Positions 27,286-36,706 of a stretch of DNA of 64,000 nucleotides are shown here, in pieces (the first letter of the stretch is position 1; each line of letters opens with the position of its first letter). A program made the position numbers and the translations under genes. Below the pieces are notes generated by a model. That model worked only from the letters and a program-made list of their open reading frames with translations. It did not search any database and was not told the DNA's origin. Origin of the DNA: Treponema brennaborense DSM 12168 (lineage in GTDB: Bacteria; Spirochaetota; Spirochaetia; Treponematales; Treponemataceae); NCBI RefSeq assembly GCF_000212415.1, contig NC_015500.1, forward strand, positions 558,001 to 622,000. Direction: 5' to 3'.

Positions 27286-28956
27286 ATGGAACACTCTGCA
27301 TCGCTTATTACCGTACAATCGTGCCGTATCGTCCGTAACGGCGAACCGGCCGTGGCCGCGTTCTTGTGGACGATGAAGCCCGGCCGGACGTGGCTGGTAA
27401 CCGGACCGAACGGCGGCGGCAAGGCGCATTTTATTGCGGCGCTCGCCGGTTCTTCCGGCGCCGCGTTTGAACCCGTCGGAGAAGGCGCCCTGTACGCGAA
27501 CATATTCAAAAACGATACCGCCGTGGTCTCTCTTGAAACTGCCGCGGCGCTCATTGCCGAAGAACGCGCCAACGACGACGGCGACTATATCGAAGGCGGC
27601 GTCGATATCGGACGCACCGCGCGCCGCTATATTTCGGAAGTATACGACGGCGGCTCTCCGCTGGAAGCTCTGAGCGAAATCGCGCTGTGCGGCGTGCAGC
27701 CGGTGCTCGATCGCGGCTTGAAATATCTTTCAACCGGCGAAATCCGGCGCGTTCTGCTGTGCCGGGCGCTGTTGTCGGGCAAAAAACTGCTGATCCTGTC
27801 CGATCCGTTCGCCGGTCTCGACGCCGCGTCGCGCACCGTGCTGCGGAATTTCTTTTCCGGCGCGCTTGCAGCTTCCGCCGAACCGTCGCCGCAAACCCGC
27901 CCGACGCTCCTTTTATGCATGGAACGCTATCGTGAAATTCCCGACGGCGTTTCCGACGTTATCGAATTTTCCGGCGGAGCGGTCGGGTATTGCGGCGACC
28001 GTGCAGGCTATGAAGCCGAACTCGCGCTTCGGGAACGGGAAGAAAGCTCCGCCGCCGCTGCGGAAAAATCCGCCGTTGCGGAACGTTTCTGCGAGCTCAA
28101 AAACGAACGCGCCCTGTTCGGCACTTCGGCGCCGTCCGCCCCTTCGGCTACATCCGCTGCTTCGGCGCCGTCCGCCGACAAGCCGCAGCTTGTCGCTGTG
28201 CAGCTTTCTGCTTCGGCGCCGTCCGCTTCGGTGCGTGAAATCGAGCGGACCGAGTTGGTCCGTATGCGCAACGTTACGGTCGGCTGGGACGGCCGTATCG
28301 TGCTCGACGCGCTCGATTGGACGCTGTATGCCGGCGAACATTGGCTTATCCGCGGTCCGAACGGTTCGGGAAAGACGACGTTCCTCGAACTGATCACCGG
28401 CGACAACATGCAGGTTTTCAGCAACGACGTTTCCCTGTTCGGCCGCCGCCGCGGTACCGGTGAAACGCTGTGGGAATTGAAAGAACAGATGGGAATCGTT
28501 TCGTACCGCCTGCACCTCGAATACCGGATGGTCGGCGGCACCGATCTTGAAGCCGTCCTGCTTTCGGGGCTGCACGACAGCATCGGACTGTACGAACAGC
28601 GTTCGCAGGTGGAACAGCTGTCCGTCCGCAAATGGCTCGCGCTCGGCGGCTTCGCCGGCAGGGAGCGCGAACCGTTTAATTCGCTGTCGTACGGTGAACA
28701 GCGCGCCGTCCTTATTCTGCGCGCCGCAGTCAAATGCCCGCCGCTGCTGATTCTCGACGAACCGTGCCACGGCCTTGACGAAACGCATCGCGCGCGCATT
28801 CTCGGTCTGCTCGAATCCGTTGCGGAAACGGGAACGTCCACGCTGCTGCACGTTACGCACGATCCTGCCGAAGCGCTGCCGTGTGAAAAGCATATTCTGG
28901 AACTGCGCCCCGGAGAAACGCCCATGTACCGTATTATCGAACCGGAGACCGTATGA
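27286..28956 (+). CDS. Soluble double-ATPase ABC protein (ModF/PhrA-like) with defective first Walker A
   Basis: A 556-residue protein with two ABC ATPase domains and no membrane helices, laid out like ModF/PhrA proteins. Domain 1 has Walker A GPNGGGKAH (residues 40-48), in which the Ser/Thr after the lysine is Ala47, then LSTGEIRRVLL and LLILSDPFAGLD, where the catalytic glutamate after the Walker B aspartate position is Pro. Domain 2 is intact: GPNGSGKTT, LSYGEQRAVLIL, LLILDEPCHGLDE. A low-complexity Ala/Ser/Pro linker (APSAPSATSAASAPSADK and relatives) joins them. The ATG at 27286 is preferred since the frame from 27247 adds unconserved residues, but no ribosome binding site is clear. It overlaps the next gene by ATGA. 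Role unknown. Confidence 0.85.
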   Translation: MEHSASLITVQSCRIVRNGEPAVAAFLWTMKPGRTWLVTGPNGGGKAHFIAALAGSSGAAFEPVGEGALYANIFKNDTAVVSLETAAALIAEERANDDGDYIEGGVDIGRTARRYISEVYDGGSPLEALSEIALCGVQPVLDRGLKYLSTGEIRRVLLCRALLSGKKLLILSDPFAGLDAASRTVLRNFFSGALAASAEPSPQTRPTLLLCMERYREIPDGVSDVIEFSGGAVGYCGDRAGYEAELALREREESSAAAAEKSAVAERFCELKNERALFGTSAPSAPSATSAASAPSADKPQLVAVQLSASAPSASVREIERTELVRMRNVTVGWDGRIVLDALDWTLYAGEHWLIRGPNGSGKTTFLELITGDNMQVFSNDVSLFGRRRGTGETLWELKEQMGIVSYRLHLEYRMVGGTDLEAVLLSGLHDSIGLYEQRSQVEQLSVRKWLALGGFAGREREPFNSLSYGEQRAVLILRAAVKCPPLLILDEPCHGLDETHRARILGLLESVAETGTSTLLHVTHDPAEALPCEKHILELRPGETPMYRIIEPETV

Positions 28957-30068
28957 GCGCTCCGAATCTTTGCACACGACGGGCGTTTCGCGCCGCCGTA
29001 TTTCTTTTTTCAGCCGCAATCGTATCCTGCGCTTCGCGCTCGCCGGAAAACGCGGGTTCGGCCGCGGATACGGGTTCGGCGGCTTCGCATGAACCGAACG
29101 CGGCGATTTTAATCGAGCCGGAAGGCGATCCCTCCTTTGAAGCCGCATATCCGTACCGAACCGCCGCGCTGCAATTCGACCAAGTGTGGGCGTATCTGAT
29201 AGCCGGACAGGAATCGTATTTGGACTACGGATATCCTCTTTCCGACGTGGGCTATTTCGGCGCGGAGATCAACAGTTACGGAGAACTCGCGGGCGTACCG
29301 GACCGCACTGTCATCGCGGCGTTTCCCGGACGGGTACACCTCGTCGTCGTCTGCAACAGTACGGCGCTGACTCATTTTTGCCTTGATCCGGCAAGCCCGG
29401 CGCGCGCTCCGCTGATTGAATCGCTCCTTGCCGCCGCCGAGCCGTACGACGGACTTCAGATCGACTTTGAACTGGTGCCTAAAAGAGACGGGGAGCATTT
29501 CGTTTCCTTTTTGACCGAATTGAAATCCCGGCTCGGCGATACGGTTCTGAGCACGGCCCTGCCGGCCCGGACCCGCGTCATAGAAAACGACGTGTACGAT
29601 TATGCAAAAATCGCCGCCGTCGTCGATTCGGTGTTCGTCATGGCCTACGACGAACACTGGTCGACGAGCGCGCCGGGCGCAGTCGCGTCTCTGGATTGGT
29701 GCGTGCGCATCGCTTCCCACGCAACGGAAACGGTTCCTCCCGAAAAGCTCGTTATGGGACTGCCGTTCTACGGCCGCACCTGGGGCAGTGTGTCGGTAAA
29801 CCGCGCGTTCTATTTTTCCGGTATTCAGCGTATTCTGCGGGAAAACGGCGTAAAATCGGTGCGGCGGGAAAACGGTGTGCCCACTTTTACGTATGAAATT
29901 CCTTCGGTAACGGTAACCGGGTATTACGATGACGTGTATTCGCTTGCCGCCCGGCTGGAACTGTACCGTGCCGCGGGAATCCGTGCCGCCGGTTTTTGGT
30001 GCCTGGGGCAGGAAGATCCGCGTATTTGGGACGTGCTGCGCGCTCCGGTTACGGCAATAGCAGAATAA
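28953..30068 (+). CDS. GH18-like glycosidase lipoprotein (YaaH/YdhD type)
   Basis: A 371-residue predicted lipoprotein: basic N-terminus, hydrophobic stretch, lipobox IVSC (Cys26), then a Ser/Ala/Gly-rich tether. The body is a GH18 TIM barrel with active-site strand YDGLQIDFE (about residue 165); the acid-base Glu and the preceding Asp are retained while the middle Asp of DGxDxDxE is Gln, as in bacterial YaaH-type enzymes that cut peptidoglycan glycan strands. Other barrel landmarks are VFVMAYDEHWSTSAPG, LVMGLPFYGRTW and AAGFWCLGQEDPRIW. It could act on peptidoglycan or chitin-like glycans. Translation is coupled to the upstream ATPase gene by ATGA, a curious pairing. Confidence 0.85.
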   Translation: MSAPNLCTRRAFRAAVFLFSAAIVSCASRSPENAGSAADTGSAASHEPNAAILIEPEGDPSFEAAYPYRTAALQFDQVWAYLIAGQESYLDYGYPLSDVGYFGAEINSYGELAGVPDRTVIAAFPGRVHLVVVCNSTALTHFCLDPASPARAPLIESLLAAAEPYDGLQIDFELVPKRDGEHFVSFLTELKSRLGDTVLSTALPARTRVIENDVYDYAKIAAVVDSVFVMAYDEHWSTSAPGAVASLDWCVRIASHATETVPPEKLVMGLPFYGRTWGSVSVNRAFYFSGIQRILRENGVKSVRRENGVPTFTYEIPSVTVTGYYDDVYSLAARLELYRAAGIRAAGFWCLGQEDPRIWDVLRAPVTAIAE

Positions 30069-30090
30069 TGCAACAATATGACGGAAATTT

Positions 30091-30133
30091 TTGAATCCTC
30101 AATGGTATAGTGATTATATCGGAACGATGTTCC
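30091..30133 (+). promoter_or_regulatory. Promoter and inverted repeat ahead of the porin-like gene
   Basis: TTGAAT (30091-30096) and TTATAT (30114-30119) are 17 bases apart. Immediately after lies GGAAC-GAT-GTTCC (30121-30133), a perfect inverted repeat at the expected transcription start, suited to an operator or a 5' RNA hairpin. Confidence 0.55.
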
Positions 30134-30159
30134 AAAAATCACTTAGGAGGATTCTTTTT

Positions 30160-31251
30160 ATGAAAAAGATCATAGGCACACTGGCTATGGCAGCGCTCGT
30201 TATGGGAGCTGCTTCAGCACAGACAATCAAACTGAATTACCGCACACAGGCAAATATCGTAACTGTGGACAAAGCAAAAGATGCAGACGCAGCCGTATCG
30301 TTTTTCGATTTGGAAAAATACGGTTCCGCGAAGGATTCTTTCAGCTTTGAACTTTCCGGAGACAAAGCCGGAGCGTACGTTGAATTGGAACCCTCGCTGT
30401 CAGCCATCGGTCTCGCAAAATATTACGGCTGGCTGAGCTTCGGCAATCTGAAATTTACCGCCGGTAACTTCGATTCACGCTACATGAACCGCGTAAGCAA
30501 CTTCGGCGGCAACTACAACGGTGTCGTCGGTGAATACGTAAAACTCGGCGGTTTGAAAAAAGCATCTATCATTGTTGACGCCGACAACTTCGGTACCATT
30601 AACGGATCCAAACTGCACACGATGGCTGCGGACTATACGTTCGCCGTCGGTGAATCGGACAAACTGCTGGTTAAAGCCGCCGTTCACGAAAAGGATATCA
30701 AAATCAACGACACCACCAATTGGGTTGCCGCTTCTCTCGGTTTGGGCTACAGCATGAAATCGTTCGGAACTGCCGAAGTCATCTTCCGCAATACGGCCAA
30801 AGATACGTACGTATTCGGTGCGTACCTGCGCCCGAACGCACTGGTCAAAAACCTCGATGCAGTTGCCGGTTTCACCCTGGGTATGGGTAAAGACAGCGCC
30901 GACAAATCCGTTACGGAAATGGGTATCGACGCCCGTGCTCAGTACAAAATCAACGACGTATTCTCCGTTGCAACGAACATGAACTTTACCCAGTATCAGA
31001 ATGAAAAATGGGGTATGTGGATTGCCGGTAACGCAACCTATAAAATGAACGACGTTGTAACCGGAAAACTGACCGGTTCGTATATCGATGAATCGAAAAA
31101 TGCCGGAACGAAAACGGTCAACGGTCTGCTCGGCGGCGAATTCACCGCGACCAAAAACGCATCGATTTCAACCGGTGTTGAAGTTCGCTATGACCTCGAC
31201 ACCGAAGGTATGAAACTGTACGTTCCGTGCATACTGCGTGTGAAACTGTAA
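30160..31251 (+). CDS. Porin-like outer-membrane beta-barrel protein
   Basis: A 363-residue exported protein. A signal peptide (MKKIIGTLAMAALVMG...ASAQ) ends at AxA near residue 20. The mature part alternates polar and hydrophobic residues in many short strands (KYYGWLSFGNLKFTAGNF, SIIVDADNFGT, WVAASLGLGYSMKSFGTAEVIFRN) and ends VPCILRVKL, typical of an outer-membrane barrel of about 14-16 strands. Strong AGGAGG ribosome binding site, preferred -35/-10 upstream, and a strong terminator all suggest high expression. It resembles small treponemal porin-like proteins; the solute it passes cannot be read. The ATG at 30160 is set by the signal peptide and ribosome binding site. Confidence 0.82.
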   Translation: MKKIIGTLAMAALVMGAASAQTIKLNYRTQANIVTVDKAKDADAAVSFFDLEKYGSAKDSFSFELSGDKAGAYVELEPSLSAIGLAKYYGWLSFGNLKFTAGNFDSRYMNRVSNFGGNYNGVVGEYVKLGGLKKASIIVDADNFGTINGSKLHTMAADYTFAVGESDKLLVKAAVHEKDIKINDTTNWVAASLGLGYSMKSFGTAEVIFRNTAKDTYVFGAYLRPNALVKNLDAVAGFTLGMGKDSADKSVTEMGIDARAQYKINDVFSVATNMNFTQYQNEKWGMWIAGNATYKMNDVVTGKLTGSYIDESKNAGTKTVNGLLGGEFTATKNASISTGVEVRYDLDTEGMKLYVPCILRVKL

Positions 31252-31288
31252 TCCGGTAATCCGGAAAACGATCGTAACCGATCAAAGC

Positions 31289-31340
31289 CTGCCGCGCTGA
31301 AACTTCTCCGGTAACGGAAAGTCAGCCGGCAGTTTTTTTT
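31289..31340 (+). terminator. Terminator of the porin-like gene
   Basis: CTGCCG and CGGCAG close a long hairpin with further pairing inside (CGCTGA with TCAGC, and an inner TCCG/CGGA), followed by eight T (31333-31340). Confidence 0.85.
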
Positions 31341-31417
31341 AGGGCGAACGCGCGCTTCACGCAGTTTGCCGTATCACCGTCCCGCGCAGTATATGCAAAC
31401 CCGCGCGCTCCGTCCAT

Positions 31418-32227
31418 TTAAAACCGGATACTTGATATTTCGATCGTCGCGTCGTCCGCAGCACTCCGTTTGACGTCCGCGCCGTTCCGGCCCGTTCCGG
31501 TGTCCGGCTTCGATTTTCCGGCAGCGGAAACCTGCGCCGCCCGTCCGGTACGGACTCCCGCCGCCGTCTCGGCGCCGGATTTCGTTCCCTGCGGTTTCGC
31601 CTTTTGAACGACCGCCTGTTTTCTCGGCGCGCGTACGGTAAGAAAGCCGAACAGGCTTCCGCACAGTCCGCCGGCGATATGTGCGAACGACGATATGTCA
31701 TCCCGTTTGAACCCCGCGACGATTTCATTTCCCATGTACAGAATCATTATCAGAATGAACGTCAGCGGAATCTCGTTTTTCGTAATCGTCGTAAAAGACG
31801 CGAGCAGTATCATCATAAATGCAACGCCGCTGGCGCCCAGCAGCCCGACCGGCATAAAGCAAGCGTTCAGTACGCCCGTAACGAACGCCGTAACGCTCAT
31901 CATCAGCGCGAGCATCCCCGACCCGTATCGTTCTTCCAGCAGCGGTCCCAGCAGGAGAATGAACGACAAATTGCTTATCAGATGCCCCCAATCGGCGTGT
32001 CCCAGAACGTGCGTAAAAAGCCGCACGTAATCCAGTGCGTTTTTCCAGTCGAACGCGTATGCCGAACCGATGCGCCCCGGCACGACGAAAAACGCGTCGG
32101 TCAGCCCGTGCAGAACGGTATCATTCAGCAGCAGAATGAGTGCCGCCGCGAGGGAAAACGTAAGCGTAACCGGCGCGTTGTAACAGACCTTGAGTCCGTT
32201 CCGCCGGGTTTTCCGTTTAACAGTCAT
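31418..32227 (-). CDS. Rhomboid-family intramembrane serine protease
   Basis: A 269-residue membrane protease. Six hydrophobic helices span residues 20-195. The catalytic serine is in GASG (Ser133) and its partner histidine is His183 in SSFAHIAGG; HADWGHLISN supplies the conserved His/Asn of helix 2. The soluble C-terminal tail (about 200-269) is a low-complexity Lys/Ala/Thr/Gly region without a known domain. It begins six bases after the exonuclease III stop, so both are one operon. Substrates are unknown; bacterial rhomboids cut single-pass membrane proteins. Confidence 0.92.
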   Translation of the reverse strand: MTVKRKTRRNGLKVCYNAPVTLTFSLAAALILLLNDTVLHGLTDAFFVVPGRIGSAYAFDWKNALDYVRLFTHVLGHADWGHLISNLSFILLLGPLLEERYGSGMLALMMSVTAFVTGVLNACFMPVGLLGASGVAFMMILLASFTTITKNEIPLTFILIMILYMGNEIVAGFKRDDISSFAHIAGGLCGSLFGFLTVRAPRKQAVVQKAKPQGTKSGAETAAGVRTGRAAQVSAAGKSKPDTGTGRNGADVKRSAADDATIEISSIRF

Positions 32228-32233
32228 AAAAAC

Positions 32234-33013
32234 TTACACCTCCGCTTCCAAAACGATGGGGCAGTGATCAGAACCTTGAACGTCGTTCAGAATCGCCGAC
32301 GCCACGACTTTGCCGGCAAAAGCCTCGTTCACGCACTGGTAATCTATACGCCACCCGATGTTTTTTTCGCGCGCGTGAAACCGATAACTCCACCAGGTGT
32401 ACTGCTGCCCGTCGGTGCAGAATTTCCTGAACGTGTCGCAGAAGCCGGCGGCGGTGAACTCATCCATCCAGGCGCGCTCTTCCGGCAGATATCCGGCGTT
32501 GCCTTCGTTCGCTTTCGGATTCGCAAGATCGATCGGTTTGTGCGCGATATTGTAATCACCGCACAGCACGATATCGTATCCGTTTTTCACGAGATCCGCG
32601 CAGAACGCGAGCATCGCGCGGCAGAAATCGAGCTTATAGGCCAATCTGGCTCCCGCTTCCTGACTGTTCGGAAAATACGCACTGATTACGGCCAGCGTAC
32701 CGTACTTTGCCGCCAGAACGCGGCCTTCGTCGTCGAACGCCGGATTGTTCATCAATTCGACGGAATCCGGTTCCTGCAAACTGTAAATTGCCGTACCCGA
32801 ATAGCCGGGACGTTTCGCGCTCGACCAGTACGACTTATACGTCCGTCCGTCCGCTGCGGCCGGTGCGATCAGTTCTGAAGACAGCTGTTCGGGGCGCGCC
32901 TTCGTTTCCTGGATGCATATGATGTCGGCTCCGCTGTACGCCGCCCACTGCAAAAATCCCTTTTTTTCCGCCGCGCGGATGCCGTTTACGTTCCATGATA
33001 TAATCCGTTTCAT
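32234..33013 (-). CDS. xth: Exodeoxyribonuclease III / AP endonuclease
   Basis: A 259-residue endonuclease/exonuclease/phosphatase-fold DNA-repair enzyme that cuts at abasic sites. Landmarks: ISWNVNGIRAA (metal-site Asn), IICIQETKA (metal-binding Glu), YSGTAIYS, LCGDYNIAHKPIDLANPK (active-site Asp and Asn) and GSDHCPIVLE at the end (catalytic Asp-His pair). The start is fixed because MKRIISWNVNG is the normal N-terminus. No ribosome binding site: the -10 TACAAT lies only six bases before the ATG, so the transcript is probably leaderless. The rhomboid protease follows in the same operon. Confidence 0.94.
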   Translation of the reverse strand: MKRIISWNVNGIRAAEKKGFLQWAAYSGADIICIQETKARPEQLSSELIAPAAADGRTYKSYWSSAKRPGYSGTAIYSLQEPDSVELMNNPAFDDEGRVLAAKYGTLAVISAYFPNSQEAGARLAYKLDFCRAMLAFCADLVKNGYDIVLCGDYNIAHKPIDLANPKANEGNAGYLPEERAWMDEFTAAGFCDTFRKFCTDGQQYTWWSYRFHAREKNIGWRIDYQCVNEAFAGKVVASAILNDVQGSDHCPIVLEAEV

Positions 33014-33019
33014 CTTTCC

Positions 33020-33049
33020 ATTGTATCACGCGCCGCCGCCTTTTTGCAA
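33020..33049 (-). promoter_or_regulatory. Promoter of xth-rhomboid operon, leaderless candidate
   Basis: On the minus strand TTGCAA (33044-33049) and TACAAT (33020-33025) are 18 bases apart. The -10 ends six bases before the xth ATG, so initiation should fall on or beside the start codon. Confidence 0.55.
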
Positions 33050-33104
33050 CCGCGCCGTGGCCGCAAGGACCGCCGCGAGGTGTTCGCCGCATACGTCGTG
33101 TTCT

Positions 33105-33171
33105 CAGCGTTGGGCGCATACGCAGCGTTGGGCGCATACGCAGCGTTTACCGCATACGCAGCGTTTACCGT
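33105..33171. repeat. 18-bp tandem repeat upstream of eno
   Basis: Units CAGCGTT-GGGC-GCATACG at 33105 and 33123, then CAGCGTT-TACC-GCATACG at 33141 and a partial copy at 33159. A minus-strand frame across it would encode NAAYAP repeats but has no start context; I regard it as noncoding. Confidence 0.8.
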
Positions 33172-33218
33172 TCCCGCCGCCTCCGCCGTCATTCCGATCG
33201 ATTGATTTTGTCGATTGA

Positions 33219-34574
<1,356 letters not shown>

Positions 34575-34606
34575 GCCGGTTGCCGTTTCCCGTTAAATTC
34601 ATTCCG

Positions 34607-34640
34607 GGCTGACTGAAAATCGGTTTTCAGTCAGCCTTTC
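34607..34640. terminator. Bidirectional terminator between eno and plsC
   Basis: GGCTGACTGAAAA-TCGG-TTTTCAGTCAGCC forms a perfect 13-pair stem with a four-base loop, A/T-rich at the tip and followed by TTTC. It serves the convergent genes on both sides. Confidence 0.8.
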
Positions 34641-34653
34641 GGAAGACGTTTTA

Positions 34654-35448
34654 TCAGGTATACCATTCGGCGTATTTTTTCATGCAGGCTTGAACGTTTT
34701 TTTCTTTTAATATGCGGATGTTTTCCCGTTTTGAAAGGGCGGGATCCGGATAGATCGGTTCCAGAAAATGTACCGTAAAACGGCGTTTTTCAATACCGCT
34801 GCTGCGGTCGAACTTTCCGGTTTTGGTGAACGTGATAAACGCCGGTACGACGGGGACTCCGTTCGCAGCGGCGTAATGAAACGCGCCGTCCATAAAGGGG
34901 CGCGGTTTTTCATAGCACCACCACTCGGAACCCTCAGGAAAGAACAGAACTTTGGTGTTGTGTTTCAGATAATAAGCGACTGCGTTGCTGAAACTGGACA
35001 GCGTTTCCCGCGCGGGTGAAAAGGGCAGAATGCCCGACGCCCGCATCATGTCGCCCAGAAATCCTTTGCGGTTGTTGAAATCGGCCGTCATGATTTTGAG
35101 TCGGTGCCCGCGCAGTGCGTACCGCATTACCAATCCGTCGAATTTATTGATATGATTGCAGGTTACGACCGCGCCTTTAATACCGTGCAGGCGGTTTTTG
35201 CCGCGAACGTTCGTATGGAATACGAACCGGTTGAGCGACCAGGTGAACATGTTCAAAAAATAGAAATTACGCCACCAATACCGTATTTTTAATTTTGCGT
35301 CGGGAATATACGGAAACGCCGCGTCGACCGGCAGACTGTCCGAATAATCGATCGGATCGAGATGTGCCGAAAAGTCGCCGTTTTTTTCCGCTTCCGCTAT
35401 TTTTTCCAGTACGTCGGGCGTTGTTCCCGCAAGCGTATAATAATTCAT
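34654..35448 (-). CDS. 1-acyl-glycerol-3-phosphate acyltransferase-like protein (PlsC family)
   Basis: A 264-residue acyltransferase. The catalytic H-x4-D motif is NHINKFD (His99, Asp104) and the substrate motif is FFPEGSEWW (about 170), which matches the EGT/S block. A hydrophobic stretch near residues 60-75 probably anchors it to the membrane. The last gene of a four-gene operon (acyltransferase, GT8, GT2, acyltransferase), it starts one base after the GT2 stop codon. The context suggests acylation of a glycolipid or of its glycerol backbone rather than bulk phospholipid synthesis; that is inference. Confidence 0.85.
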   Translation of the reverse strand: MNYYTLAGTTPDVLEKIAEAEKNGDFSAHLDPIDYSDSLPVDAAFPYIPDAKLKIRYWWRNFYFLNMFTWSLNRFVFHTNVRGKNRLHGIKGAVVTCNHINKFDGLVMRYALRGHRLKIMTADFNNRKGFLGDMMRASGILPFSPARETLSSFSNAVAYYLKHNTKVLFFPEGSEWWCYEKPRPFMDGAFHYAAANGVPVVPAFITFTKTGKFDRSSGIEKRRFTVHFLEPIYPDPALSKRENIRILKEKNVQACMKKYAEWYT

Positions 35449-35449
35449 G

Positions 35450-36703
35450 TCAGCTCCGTGATTTTACGCGGTCTATTACTTCCCATTCCTGCGGTTTTCG
35501 GATGAAAATTGCGCGGGCAACGATTTTTATGTATCCCATGTAAAAAACGGGATGCACGAGTAATACGATCAGTTTTCCGAACGGCGACAGCTTGATGTTT
35601 TTCCGGTCTACGATAAGAGCCGAAAGCGTCAAAACGAAGAACGCGGCGTAAATGGCGCCGAGCGCGGCAAGCGCCGTGTGCAGAAACTGCGCCGCGTCCG
35701 GACTGTGAGCCAGCATCGCAAGTCCCGCGGCACCCGCGTTCGCCGCACACATGACGACCATCGACCCGATGAACAGATAAACCAGCCACAGGCACAGCAT
35801 AAAATATTTATTCAGCCATTCGTGGAATCCGCCTTTTTTCATCAACATATCGGCGCCGTATATGAAGTCGGCGTTGGTAAGTCCCGTCATCCAGCGCGTT
35901 CTGCGTTTGTTCGTAGTCGAAAGAGACGGCGATTCTTCCATGAAAAATTTTGCGTGGGAATAGTAAAACGTTTGGTAATCTCTGACCGCGCAGTCCCGCT
36001 GCAGTTCCATGTCTTCTGTGAGCGTTTCGCGGTAAATCCAGCCCTGCCATTTTTCGACGAGCCGTTTGCTGAACAGAATACCGGTCGTTACCGTCATCGT
36101 CGTAAAGCCGTGATCGGACTTCCAGCGGTTTCCCATGTCGTCCATAAACGTCCAGATCAAGCCGTTGCACGACGTTACCCAGTTTACGTTTTCCTGATTG
36201 TCCGTAAAATAATTTTTTACCAGTTTTTTGGCGTTGATAACGTCGGCGCCGGACGCCATGGCGTTGTTCATTTCTTCCATAAAAGTGGGCGCCAATATGC
36301 AGTCTGCGTCCACGATAATATAGCCGTCATAGACGTTCGGTTTTTCCGCCAGAATGCGCTTAAAGCAGTAATCAAGGCAGTCGCCTTTGCTCGTCTGAGC
36401 CGAGTCGACGTATACGGAAGCGTTGATCATTTTGGCGTATTCGTGTACCGGATCGTCCGGTTCTTTTACGACGATGTATACATCGAAGTGTTCCGGTGCG
36501 TAGGATTGTTTTTGAATCGATTTCAGCAGCGGAATGATGGCGGTACCTTCGTTTCGTGCTGGAATGACCAGTGCAAGTTTATTTTTTTTGTCATTGTGCA
36601 GCCGCGGCTGTTTTCGGAGTGCGGCGAACCAGCACCACATCCGGGGAAGATATAAAATGAAAAAAATGAATGTGATTAATTTGACCGTTTCAATACTGAA
36701 CAT
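35450..36703 (-). CDS. Membrane glycosyltransferase family 2 (processive type)
   Basis: A 417-residue glycosyltransferase with an N-terminal helix (VKLITFIFFILYLPRMWCWFAAL), a GT-A catalytic domain (LALVIPARNEG, DGYIIVDADCIL with the metal-binding DxD, ATVQ-type RRTRW near residue 270) and two or three C-terminal membrane helices. This is the layout of polymerising or diacylglycerol-type GT2 enzymes such as NodC/BcsA relatives. It sits between the GT8 gene (three-base gap) and the acyltransferase (one-base gap), so a glycolipid product on the inner membrane is plausible. The sugar donor cannot be predicted. Confidence 0.9.
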   Translation of the reverse strand: MFSIETVKLITFIFFILYLPRMWCWFAALRKQPRLHNDKKNKLALVIPARNEGTAIIPLLKSIQKQSYAPEHFDVYIVVKEPDDPVHEYAKMINASVYVDSAQTSKGDCLDYCFKRILAEKPNVYDGYIIVDADCILAPTFMEEMNNAMASGADVINAKKLVKNYFTDNQENVNWVTSCNGLIWTFMDDMGNRWKSDHGFTTMTVTTGILFSKRLVEKWQGWIYRETLTEDMELQRDCAVRDYQTFYYSHAKFFMEESPSLSTTNKRRTRWMTGLTNADFIYGADMLMKKGGFHEWLNKYFMLCLWLVYLFIGSMVVMCAANAGAAGLAMLAHSPDAAQFLHTALAALGAIYAAFFVLTLSALIVDRKNIKLSPFGKLIVLLVHPVFYMGYIKIVARAIFIRKPQEWEVIDRVKSRS

Positions 36704-36706
36704 ATA

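Noticed and set aside
27913-29148. Long minus-strand open frame (411 codons) opposite the ABC ATPase and GH18 genes
   Set aside because: It is the shadow of two clearly coding genes on the other strand, rich in Arg/Gly/Ser from reverse-frame GC, without a ribosome binding site or recognisable motif.
31604-32878. Plus-strand open frame of 424 codons opposite rhomboid and xth
   Set aside because: Composition is that of a reverse-frame shadow and both opposite genes have intact catalytic motifs.
33010-33192. Minus-strand frame encoding NAAYAP repeats
   Set aside because: Produced by the 18-bp tandem array; no start signal and it overlaps the xth promoter.
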